A stretch of DNA of 64,000 nucleotides from Henckelia pumila (taxonomy: Eukaryota; Streptophyta; Magnoliopsida; Lamiales; Gesneriaceae), in the NCBI RefSeq assembly GCF_033568475.1, contig NC_133121.1, forward strand, positions 4,154,001-4,218,000. Direction: 5' to 3'. The position numbers and the translations under genes are program-made. Each line of letters opens with the position of its first letter. Within the stretch, counting starts at the first letter, position 1. The notes beneath the pieces are model-generated. The model searched no databases. It was not told the origin of the DNA and worked only from the letters and a program-made list of their open reading frames with translations. Positions 53,273 to 64,000 of the stretch are shown piece by piece.

Positions 53273-54753
53273 TTGCATGTATCTTTCTTAATTCATTTTA
53301 TTGCATATTGTTTTTTGAAGATCATTATGGAAAATGCTATGATCAAAGATGGAAATAATGCACTGGAAGTTTGCATACCAGATAGTGGTACAACGCACAC
53401 TATCCTCAAAAATGAAAAATATTTCTTGGAATTAAAACCAACAAAAACAATGGTGAATACAATATCAGGTCCTGTAGACTTGATTGAAGGATGTGGCAAA
53501 GCACAATTTTTGTTACCTAATGGTACAAAATTTTTGATAAATAGAGCTTTATATTCACCACGATCACAAAGAAATTTGTTGAGTTTTAATGATATATATT
53601 CTCATGGTTATGATACGAAAACAATAACCGAAGGAAATGAGAAATATATGTGTCTTACTACATATAAATCAGGAAAGAAATATGTAGTTGAGAAATTATC
53701 AATGCTCCCTACTGGATTGCATTATACACATATAAGTCCAATCGAATCAAATATGGTTATTGGAAATTCTTCAATACTAACAAATTGGCATGATCGATTG
53801 GGACATCCTGGTTCAATAATGATGCGAAGGATTATAAAAAATACAAGTGGTCATCCACTGAAAGACCAGAAGATCTTTCAGAATAATAAGTTTCAGTGTA
53901 AAGCATGTTCTCTGGGGAAACTTATTATAAGACCATCACCAGCTAAAATCCAAAAGGAATCACCTATATTTCTTGAACGTATTCAAGGTGATATTTGTGG
54001 GCCAATTCATCCACCATGTGGACCATTTCGATACTTTATGGTATTGATCGATGCCTCTAGCAGATGGTCACATGTATGTTTATTGTCCACTCGGAATGTG
54101 GCATTTGCAAAATTGATGGCTCAAATAATAAAATTGCGGAATCAATTTCCCGAATATACGATCAAGAAAATAAGACTTGATAATGCTGGAGAATTTACTT
54201 CCCAGACTTTTAACGACTATTGTATGTCGATGGGAATTACTGTTGAACATCCTGTAGCTAATGTAATACACAAAATGGATTAGCTGAATCATTGATTAAA
54301 CGTCTGCAGTTGATTGCTAGACCAATGATTATGAGAACGAAACTCCCTATTTCTATATGGGGACATGCAATTTTACATGCTGCTGCATTGATTCGCATCA
54401 GGCCAAGTGCATATCATAAACACTCCCCATTGCAGCTTGTATTTGGCAAAGAACCAGATATTTCTCATTTGAGAATTTTTGGATGTATGGTGTATATGCC
54501 TATTGCACCACCTCAAAGAACAAAAATGGGACCTCAAAGAAAGAATGGTATTTATATCGGCTATGATAGTCCATCAATCATTAGATATCTTGAGGCTCAG
54601 ACAGGCGATGTGTTTACAGCAAGGTTTGCTGATTGTCATTTTGATGAAAATAACTTCCCAATGTTAGGGGGAAAAAAGAAACACATTGAAAAAGAAATCA
54701 CATGGTATGTACCATCATTATTACATTTGGATCCTAGAACTAAACAATTGTGA
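53273..54753 (+). pseudogene. Protease/integrase region of the plus Copia arm (fossil)
   Basis: Same parts as the minus arm: IPDSGTTHTILKNEKYF, NWHDRLGHPG, integrase core, then KKKHIEKEITWYVPSLLHLD. No RT or RNase H part follows; the arm passes into LTR sequence. Confidence 0.9.
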
Positions 54754-54838
54754 AGAGAGAAAAATTTTATAAAGTGTAGAATTTGATAAATTTTGAGTTT
54801 TTACTTTTTACCGTAAATTTTTACTTTTATTTTCAACA
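54752..54838 (+). repeat. LTR end remnant of the plus Copia arm
   Basis: About 87 bases match the 3' part of the 46712-46994 LTR (GTGTAGAATTTGAT, then CTTTTTACC-GTAAATTTTTAC) and end in CAACA, followed by the target duplication TATTT. Confidence 0.8.
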
Positions 54839-54843
54839 TATTT

Positions 54844-56186
54844 TTCAGTAATTTCGGTATTTTTCATTTTTCGTACCCCTAAAGAAGTGGTCAATTTTGA
54901 CAAAAAAATTGCAATTTTACAGATAAAACAAACGAGTGCTTCAAATAAGTACTAACATTTGGACTTTTGGGCTAATAGATTTTGGGAATTGGGATCTTTG
55001 ATCATATTTTCTTTCTTTACAAAAACTCTCATTATACAATATCCTATGTTAGACAAGTCCTTTATTCGGTATAATTTGTAAAAAAAATAATATATAGATT
55101 CGTGTGATACTCTCTCACAAGACTTGTTCCATTACAAGAAACAAAATCCAACAAGACAATAAAATTTAACGTCCATAGTTTTCTGACTTATATATATTTT
55201 ATATATATATATATGTACTTATATATATAATATACATACATGTAATCCGGCGAAGTATGATATGTTTGATTTAAATCGATATCAATACCAGTATTAACGT
55301 GTTTGTATAAAATCCGTGTTTTTTTTTTAAAAAAAAGCAAAATAAAAATAAAAAATACATTGTAATTATTTTTCATAAATAAATAGTTACTAAAACGCAA
55401 TAATTAAATCAATTTTAGAGGTAAATGTCACAAAGTTAATATCATTAAAAAATCTAATGACTATGAAAATACAAGGTTATAATTTGTCTCAATAATTGTA
55501 TTTAGTTAATTAAAAAATTTCTACCATAATACTATAATAATTATAAGATAAGATAAAGATGTGATTTAATATATTAAATCTAGCTATCTCGAAAGGTCAA
55601 TGAGAAATTACTATTACTAAATTCTCAAATATGGAATTTCTCCCTAGAAAAAGAGATTTTAAGTCTCATTTAATAAAATGAGAAATGTAGATAATGGGAT
55701 ATGACATGCAAGATCAAAATGGGTCTTATGCGATGACGTCTAAATGCAATATTAAATATGTTCCCACAATAAATGGAGGCGATCACTCAATGATCTGTAT
55801 CAGCAAAAAGTCAACGCAATGGAAGAAAGTAAAGTTATTGAATAAGAAAAGTACTTGCATTTTTTAACCACACGAGAACTGCGCGAGATGCTGTTCTCTA
55901 AGAACAGCAGAGGATCTCGTTCCAACTGGGGGAAGTGGGGAAATTGAAACACGCACCGGTGATAATTTGTCTTCACAAATCCAACATATCAATTACTTAC
56001 CAAGCATTTACCACAATTATTTTGTTGTATGTTATATTGTAGTTTGGTCTAAGGTACATCAAATTCATCTAACTGGAGTTCATCAAACAGTATTATTAGG
56101 AAGCTACGTACCAACAAGCAGCAGCATGTTTGGTTAGAAACCAAAACCAAATCCTAAACCTCAGTTGGCTACTCCTCGTCGGGCTT
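54844..56186. other. Spacer between the Copia composite and the 14-3-3 gene
   Basis: AT-rich DNA with TA runs at about 55186-55232. The right end must hold the 14-3-3 3' untranslated region. No gene seen. Confidence 0.6.
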
Positions 56187-57640
56187 TTATGCTAGCTTGA
56201 CCTCCTCCGAAGTATCATCCTGTACCAGGACAATAAACGAATCCATTAGTGAGTTCGTTCTCTCCCTCGTAGTGGGTAGACATACATGTATGGAAGAGGC
56301 AAACTACCTGCATATCCGAAGTCCACAAAGTGAGGTTGTCGCGGAGAAGCTGCATTATCAAAGTGCTATCCTTGTATGATTCCTCTCCGAGTGTGTCCAA
56401 CTCACCAATAGCATCATCAAACGCCTTCAAGAAACAAGCAAGCATCACCCAATACCAGTCATCAGAGAAACACGCAAAATAAGACTCTTTAGATGTTGAG
56501 ATTTACAAATGTAAACTGATATTAATCATTTGTGCTTACATTTATGCCAACAAATCTTTTGTTTCGTGGCTATTAAATAGTTCATTAAATGCATATGGGA
56601 TGGACTACTGGCATACCTGTTTTGCAAGAGTACAAGCTTTTTCAGGAGAATTCAAAATCTCATAGTAAAAGACGGAGAAGTTGAGCGCCAGTCCAAGCCT
56701 GATGGGATGAGTTGGGGCAAGTTCAGCGATAGCAATCTCCTGCAGAAAACATGAAACCAAAAGAACCAGCAGATAAAGAAACGAAACTGAAGCTCGTCCA
56801 AAACGAGTTTACACACATCATTGAACAAATCAGGAAACGTGAAACATGGTGCAGCATATGCATGAGATTCAATAGTTCAATCACACTCAAGTGATTCAAT
56901 TGCTAAAATCAACCAGATAGACGAAGCTGCACTCCCAAACCTCAGCCCCTCCGCCAGCATAAAAAAAGAAGCAAATCGAACACAATTCCCCCTCAAGGGA
57001 TTAAGGGCAATGAAAACCAAAAAAGTTTCAGTAACAAACACTGAACACTACATCAGTACATAAAAAGACTAAAAAACGTGCATCGATCCATCAATCAAAT
57101 ACTCTTCCGTATTTCGCCTAAATCACGTAAAAACATAAAAACCGAAATAAATGAGAAAAGAGGACTAACCTGAGCCGCTTGATAAGCAGACAGTGTGTTC
57201 TCCGCGGCTTCTTTTCGGCCGGCTCCAATCTTAAACTCCGCCTCGTAACGATGATAATCTCCTTTCATCTTCAAGTAAAAGACCTTGGAATCGCTGTTAG
57301 CAGCGGATCCGATGAGTTTGGAGTCGAGTAGCTTCAGAATCCCATGGCAGATAGATGCGAGCTCGGATTCGATCTTAGATCTGTAGGTTTTAATGGCAGA
57401 GACATGGTTTTCGTTGCCGCGGCTCTCCTCTTTCTGCTCAATGGAGGAGATGATCCTCCACGAGGCGCGTCGAGCTCCTATGACGTTCTTGTAGGCGACG
57501 GAGAGGAGGTTACGCTCCTCGGCGGTGAGTTCATCAGCTGCGACGGCGACTTTCTCCATGAAATCAACCATCTCTTCGTATCGTTCGGCTTGCTCAGCAA
57601 GCTTGGCACTGTAGACGTATTCCTCCCGGTGGGACGCCAT
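56187..57640 (-). CDS. GF14: 14-3-3 protein, non-epsilon (kappa/lambda-like)
   Basis: Exons 57640-57170, 56739-56617, 56424-56308, 56219-56187 join to 247 residues, the usual 14-3-3 length. Signatures: [20 protein letters not shown] at the N-terminus, [20 protein letters not shown] (groove Lys and Arg), [12 protein letters not shown] (groove Arg-Tyr pair), [20 protein letters not shown] and [19 protein letters not shown]. The short tail [13 protein letters not shown] and four coding exons fit the non-epsilon plant group, nearest kappa/lambda by eye. Role: dimeric adaptor that binds phosphoserine/phosphothreonine partners such as H+-ATPase, kinases and transcription factors, in cytosol and nucleus. 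Complete and intact. Confidence 0.97.
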
Positions 57641-58516
57641 TCCTTTCGGTTAGAGAAATTTCGAGACGACTGCGTGAGTGAGTGAATGAATGAATTATTT
57701 TCTCTTCCCTTCCAAATTCAACGAATCAGCCTCACTATATATTTACATCAACTTTTTTTTTTTCAACTCTCAATAATGGTTTAATTTTAATGTTACTATA
57801 ATATTTTTTTATAAGACACAGGATCATTTATTATCATAATTATATTATTTATTTCAATCCATACTCGATAGCAAACACCTGTCTTTGCCTCTCTGTCACT
57901 CCATATAATATAAAATAAATACATTTTGTTAAAAACTTGATATTCGGACTTAAAATAAATGCCTTCGCCCTATTATATTTTAAATTTAAGATAATATTTG
58001 AAATGAAATAATAAGCAATGAACACAGCCAACAGACACGAGATAATTTGACTTTATGTGCATGCTTTCGATATATTTAAATAACTTGAGATTCATTTTGA
58101 CTGCAACTTTTTACACTATTTGATTCAGATCATTACACGGCTACTTAAGCAAATACCTCGTGGAAAAGAGATGGATCTGAGACAGAGTGATAGGTCCATC
58201 CCATTTGTTGAGTAGATTGGATCGACATAACATGCAAGTCAGCCTCCTCATCTCACCAAATCAAGCACAAAAGTGGCTAGATATACTGAGCTAACTCGTT
58301 TTATATTACCATATAATATGTTACTAGAGTTGATAATTTCTCGATCCACACAAATGAGAGCCGCTGTACAATATCATAAGACAACTTTTTACCAGAGCGA
58401 AAATGGCTTATACTCACTGAATCTGTATGTATAAGCGCAAATAAGTTACAATCAACGTTCACGGTACTGAATTCAACAAATGATGGGCTACTTGACATTA
58501 GTGAACTTACAGACGA
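57641..58516. other. 14-3-3 promoter and CAP-G 3' region
   Basis: Bases just above 57640 must hold the 14-3-3 leader and promoter (a T-run near 57750). The part toward 58516 holds the 3' untranslated region of the CAP-G gene. No other gene seen. Confidence 0.6.
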
Positions 58517-61500
58517 CTACATGACAAGTTCGGGGTCATCTTCAGATGTAACATCTGATCCTGCTGCCTCATCACTGTCTCCAGTGTCGAAATCACAATC
58601 CTCGTCGATTGTTCTTGTTCTATTGGCTGTCATCCTTGTCAGAGCTACTGCCTTGCTCGCCCTCTGCGAGCGAGTGCTCATGGGAGCACGGTTCGTAGAA
58701 ACTACAGTGGTAGGAGAAAGTTCATCGTTTGAGGAGGAATCTTCCTCGTCCCTGGCTCGTCTCCTGGGACGGCCACGTCTAGTTGACTGTGGTGCCGGAG
58801 TTGGTGGAATATCTGTAGACTCGTGCTCATCAAGGTTCATTTCCAGTTCCAGTTTTCCTATTTAAGAAGGCAGGGTGTTTAAACATTATAAATGTTTGAA
58901 TGAGATTTGGAACATTCTCCCATCCATATAAAATATGTTGATTTTAAGATTGTTGTGAATCCATAGCTTGCATTCGTGCAAATTCAATCGGACAATGCAC
59001 CTCTGAATGAAAAACAATTAAAACATTCACAATTACCTAAAATTAGATGAGACTGCTCGGGACTCAATCTCTCATCTGGGTTTATATCTATTGTCCGAAG
59101 GCACGCAGCCATCTCCCTCAATTCCTTGAAGATATCTTTTTCAGCTGACATAGATGGTGTTATACAATTTAAAAGCATCCGCATTAGCTTTATTGCATCC
59201 TGTTCTGTCGTCCGAAAGTGAAGCAAGACTAGTATTCGACAGAGTGCAGATAGGTATGATTTCTCAGCAGCAGTCTTCTTGGGATTGAAGTTCGCAACCT
59301 ACAGTCATCGCAGGAATAAAGGATTTATTATGAAACAATAAGAGCAGCAGCATGGTACGAAAATACAAGAAGCAGCATCCCCATTGTTTTCAATAGATGA
59401 TGGACTCACATATACCTGAACAAGGGAAGATATTGGTGAAACAAGACTCAACTAATATAGAGAAGAAAACTTTGACATTATGTCGCTGGAATTCATAACC
59501 ATGAGTAAAGAGCTGTTAGAAGCCATTTTGCATTGGTTGAAGTATGTATTCTAAGTTCTTTTTGAGTGATAAAATGCTAGTACTTGCACTTTTTCAGAGA
59601 TCCAAGTCCCCAGGAAATCAGAAATTTTTGCAAATTCATAAACTCATTGAATCTCCATTTGGAGGAGATAATCAAGCATAAAAAAAACAAGTGAAGTAAA
59701 GGTCATTAGAAAGCATGCTTCACCAACAATGGTATTTTCCCTGCCAAGAACTTTATAGAAATACTCCATGCAAATCAATAAATTCAAGTGATTATTTCGT
59801 CTTTCAGACTTTCTTTCGCTGCCTTGATTGGAAAAAGTGAAATTGAATACCTCCACCGCAATGCGTATCGCAAGGCCTTCCTCTCCGCTCTCCAGATCAA
59901 GAGTAGGACTTGTCTCACTATCTTGGTTTCCACCATTAGTATCATGCCGAGTGGCACTCTCTTTTGCGTACAAAGGAACTTGCATCATCTGCAGCATAAA
60001 GCGTGAGGCTTGTATTGCACGCTTACGCATGTTCGACACCATCACCGTAGATCCAGTCGCATTTCCATTGATGCCAGGCCACAATGAACGCATAGCTGGC
60101 ATAAAAGCCTTGGACAAACATTTCTGTGATTCCAAAAGCGGTGCATTTCTTTTAGGGATGGCTTAGAAAATTATAATAAGCTCAACTACGTAGAAACTCG
60201 AACCTTGTGATTCGCTGAAAGGGCAGGATAATGCTCGAAGAAAACACATAGACATTGTTTCAACCTAGGGAACCGATTGAAATGATTAGTTCAAGTCACA
60301 CTGAACACCTTCATGTAAGAAAATCAGGAAAAGAGAAGTGGTGTACCTCTGAAGCACCCCACTCTCACTACCGAAGTACAGATTGATGAGCTTGGCCAAA
60401 AACAGATGATGTGTGGAAGCAGATGTTCCAGGAAATTTGTCACTCAGGAGAAGAATCTTTGCTAGACCTTCTCCAAGAATGCCTTGAATTGATACATTTT
60501 CTTCATCATCTAAAGAAGACCCCCAATTATGATTCTCTAGCCCCGCAGATAAAAAATCAAGCAGCTCAATTCCCAAATCCTCGTTTCCATCATAAAATTT
60601 AGCAGACGTTGTAGTTGTTTCGTGGTGATGGAGTTGGGACGACAGATCACAGTTCATTGCTGTATCAATTGTATCCACACCATGCCATATTCCAAGATCA
60701 AGCAAAGCTTTAGAAGCCATTATTGTAAGGCTACAAGGACCATTGACAAAAGAACAGCGTAATTGCTTTATTAGATCGGTGGTCAGTTTTCTCTCTAACA
60801 ACCCAAAAAGACCAAGGCACCTAATAGCAGCCCGCTGGACATCCAAGTGAGCATTTTTTGCCTGAACTTAACATAACCAGGCAAACAAAAAAATCAAGAA
60901 ATGACAATAAATAAAAGCTTTTTTTATATTCACAGTACAGCGAAGAATAAATTTTCCTCTCAAAAAAAATATAAAATCGTAACAATACACTTTTTTTTTA
61001 AAAAATCATAACAGAATTGGAAAGGTGGGGAAAAACATACCCCAGGAAGCAATAGAGAGTGAAGAATTTCAACCGCCGTAATGGCCCCTCGTTGCATATG
61101 TTGGAAGGAACTTGTGTTCTCCAATAGAAGAGCAGTCACAGCAAGACAGTGCAGCCACTGCTTGCAGTCAGCTATCCTCTCCCGGCAAGGTCGAGCAAGT
61201 TCTTCAATCACTGCAAGAACAATGTTTTCAAACTCTCCCGTAGAAGCATGCACTTTCTTTGCCAATTTCGCAACAGCAGCAGCCCAATCTCTCTCCCCTC
61301 CTAAATTGATGCCATCACCAATGACAACATCATTTCCATTGTCATCCAATTCGTGATCAAGGGGTCTGTGCAACAATTCCTGAACGAAATCACTGGCCAC
61401 CTTTCTATTGGAAGAATCAGAGAAATCAAGCATAGCACCTAGCAGTAGCAGCTGCCGAGATGCAAATCTATAATTTGAACCTGGAAGGATCAGGTGGCAT

Positions 61501-64000
61501 AAAAAAGTGTAACACAAATTCAATGGAACTCAAGCATTTGTATATTTCACCCACCAGCTGCGATGTGTGCTTTAACCAACTGAACATACTCAGAAATGGA
61601 AGGAGGAAGAATCCTGTCCAGGAGATCATTGTAATCTGAAGCTTCAGAGGCATATACTGCTGATTCTGTGCCCATTGTCATTGCAGCATCAGAGCCCTTT
61701 GTCTGATTGAAAATCAACAAAAATATTAACACAATTGTAATGATCAAGATCATCAAAACAATGTATTTAAAATACCAACAGTTAACTACATTGGTGTACT
61801 GTTGGTTGACCGTTGACAAATAAAAGAGCATCACCATCTCAACACCAATTCATTTACTCTTACCATCCATGTATACGCACAATATCCAACAACTTGTTGC
61901 CCGAATATAATCAACCGAACAATCAAATGCCAGCGAAAACTGTCAACTTATGCCACATCACAGTAACTAGGAAAACAATTACCTAGACTGACCGATGAAG
62001 CAAGTTAGACAATATAACAAAGAAAGCATAGGCCTTTAGTGGTAACATCATGAGAATCAGGATTTCAGCAATGGCACTCACGAGCCAGATGGATTTGCCG
62101 TTAGAATCAGAGAATTTAGTAGCTTTTTTCATGAACCTAAGTTAGGTTCTATTTTGAACAAAATGGGATACGCTATAAATGCCCACTGGAAGGCATGAAT
62201 ATTAAAAAATAGTGCAAAATATTGTGTCAATATTTTCAGCACAAAAGCCCTCAAAACCTGCAGCCCTAGGACTCATCGAAACTTCCATTTCTCAGGCAGC
62301 GATTTTCGCAAAATTCCACCTCATTTTTGTATCTGCATAATGCAGTATACTTTCTAGATGATATCAGCTATGCAGCACAATTGAATCCGTGCATTGTCTG
62401 CTGCCATATTTTGGAGGTAGATTCATTTGTTTGGTGGAGAAGATAGAAAGCAGATTGTTTATAGTGGCAATGCTCTGCGATTGGTCATAAAGAGAACAAG
62501 ACTAGCATTCCATCCATCAGAAAGACATGCGAGGTATAATTCTTTTGTATAAGTCGAAAGCAAATGGATTATCACAGAGACTCTATACTGAAAAAATTTT
62601 AAGTTCCTCTATGTTTGGATTATGTTTAGTGGAAAGCCCACCAAACAATGCACTAAAAAGGCAGAACATCGATCAAAATGTAATATAACAAAATGAAAAA
62701 AGGAAAGGTTCACTTGCATTTACAAATTTAAATTTCCCAAAGCTAGTCCAAAAGTTTTGCAGTCACAGAACGTTGTAAAAATCAATCAGAAAGCAATTAA
62801 CTTGTTGGGGAATATTAACTGCTTACCTGTGCTTCCATATGTAGGTGTTTACAGACCATTTTCCAAAACAGAGCAACCTCTGAGTCCATTAGCTCAATAG
62901 AATTTTGACGTTGTCCTGCTCTTTAAATAGAAATTCTTAAGGAAATGGATCCAAAAGCTGACGTTCATAATGGAGTCGGTATCTAGTTGTATTTACACTT
63001 AAAACAGAATTTTACACTTAAAACAGAATTTTACACTTAAAACACAAGTATTAATATACCCAATCTAATATGTATAGAGCAAACACATTTTTATAAAAGG
63101 TCCTAATGCCCACTTTTTTTCCATTGAACAGTCCACAGACAATTCACAGACGTTAGCAACTCCAATTAAACAAACTCGTCTGAACTCTGAAACACTATTT
63201 AACTTAAATTTAAGCCGATTTCAAATACGCTTCGCTTGGTACTTCATCAAAAACCCACGGCATTTATGTTTGAGAACTCCAATACCAAAATAAATTGAAC
63301 TTTGAATAAATTTAGAAGGTATTAATTCCTTTTGAAGCCTAAGATAAAGCAGAAGTTTGATTCACAATGGATTTATATGTCCCCACATATGAACAATTGA
63401 TTGCATAGTTGTTTCGAGTTCCAAGTTCAACAAAGGTCTTAAACTTAAGCCAAAATATATGCCACACCAACCTTCTGCTCTCTCATCCTCTGAAGCTAAA
63501 AACTTGCGAATGGTTTGCCCATCTTGCAACTTTATCAGTTCTTCCTTCAGTAGTACAGACATTACGGACTCCCCAATCGATTCATAGGTTTCCACATCAA
63601 GATATCTAAGTAGTTTTATAGGGTCTCCATTGCAACATTTTTCCAGCCACTCAATTTTCATCAACTTCAAACACTCCTTTTCAACAGCTGGTGAGCGATC
63701 AGAAAGACCCCTCTGAAGAATAACTGTTCTGAGCTTGATGCTGTAAAACATAATAAAATCAAAGTTAAATTAATGCAGCATTGACATGTTATGATTTCTT
63801 TCCACTCTAAGAGCAAAACCAAAAGAAGAATATACTTTAAGGAGTTAACCATTGATTCACCTGAGGCTCTGCAGGGGGAATTTACTACCTAAGACACAGT
63901 AAGCTGCCTTTCTTACTGTCTCATTCACATCCAGTGTGCAATCAATTATCTTTGTCAGAGTTATACTCGAAGGTGGTAAAGACAACACAAAAGTCTTACG
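58517..64000 (-). CDS. CAPG: Condensin I subunit CAP-G (YCG1/condensin subunit 3), 5' part missing
   Basis: Ten visible exons: >64000-63861, 63740-63472, 62915-62827, 61702-61555, 61480-61041, 60861-60347, 60264-60204, 60123-59851, 59298-59037, 58857-58517. All phases agree and the frame is open from the window edge to the stop, about 760 residues. HEAT-repeat helices of CAP-G are seen, for example LDVNETVRKAAYCVLGSKFP, GLSDRSPAVEKECLKLMK, AFMPAMRSLWPGINGN and VSNMRKRAIQASRFMLQMM. The tail is acidic with a basic patch (STRRGRPRRRARDEEDSSS), typical of the disordered CAP-G C-terminus. Role: HEAT subunit of condensin I that, with CAP-D2, CAP-H and SMC2/SMC4, compacts mitotic chromosomes. The start codon and first HEAT repeats lie beyond the right edge. 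Confidence 0.94.
62992..63048. repeat. 19-bp tandem repeat, three copies, in CAP-G intron
   Basis: TTTACACTTAAAACAGAAT is repeated at 62992, 63011 and 63030; the last copy differs at its end. It lies in the intron between the second and third visible exons. Confidence 0.9.

Larger units (their letters stand above)
46712..54838. mobile_element. Head-to-head composite of two Copia elements with one outer target duplication
   Basis: Two copies of one Copia family face each other: a minus arm (46712-51814) and a plus arm (52155-54838), gag starts toward the middle, with 340 bases of unrelated sequence between. Both outer ends are the 3' end of the same LTR (...CAACA). The whole unit is flanked by TATTT (46707-46711 and 54839-54843), as if inserted once. 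The arms are about 98-99% identical where they overlap, so the structure is young. Gag begins LEFIALDITGKNYMPWTLD, known from a common plant Copia group. Both arms are broken, with a few breaks each, and the plus arm is shorter. Confidence 0.88.

Overview
The window is nuclear DNA of a flowering plant, most likely a eudicot. The genes have many introns with GT-AG borders, the protein families are plant-specific (AINTEGUMENTA-like/PLETHORA, NETWORKED 2, MLO, plastid MSL channel, plant-type H3.3), the spacers are AT-rich with long TA runs, and Copia, Helitron and MITE debris is plentiful. The retroelement types recall asterids, but lineage below eudicot is a guess.

Layout, left to right: (1) 1-2755 (-), an AIL6/AIL7-type double-AP2 transcription factor with a 9-nt microexon, cut by the left edge. 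(2) 4.5-14.8 kb, a transposon block upstream of it: a solo LTR (4507-5453, duplication TTAAG) and a 9.2-kb Sirevirus-like Copia element (5537-14753, minus, duplication AAACC) with an extra acidic/Ser-rich region after pol, repeated polypurine tracts and a short palindrome-like motif scattered along its whole length. (3) 14.8-19.4 kb, AT-rich spacer with small repeats. (4) 19470-22476 (+), an ecdysoneless/SGT1 (ECD) homologue, tail-to-tail with (5) 23129-26265 (-), a NET2 actin-binding protein. (6) 26943-31438 (-), a 15-exon MLO protein. (7) 31.4-36.1 kb, a spacer holding a TIR MITE, a hairpin element inside a TA microsatellite, a 1.5-kb near-palindrome and Helitron ends. (8) 36099-43197 (+), a plastid mechanosensitive channel (MSL2/3) with a short Helitron in intron 3. 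(9) about 43.8-44.1 kb, an organelle-like DNA island. (10) 45245-45928 (+), histone H3.3 with a leader intron. (11) 46712-54838, two near-identical Copia arms head-to-head, with one TATTT duplication round the whole composite. (12) 56187-57640 (-), a 14-3-3 protein. (13) 58517 to the right edge (-), condensin I subunit CAP-G, whose 5' part lies outside.

The eight host genes are independent nuclear genes, not an operon or cluster with a shared task: one developmental regulator, three cell-surface/cytoskeleton/organelle-membrane proteins, one phospho-adaptor, and three linked to chromatin or cell cycle (H3.3, CAP-G, ECD). Exon joins were checked by reading frame and splice phase; all complete genes give whole open frames. 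The most unusual structures are mobile: the head-to-head Copia composite, the motif series in the Sirevirus, and the large inverted repeat. I see no CRISPR array, rRNA gene or intact tRNA gene.
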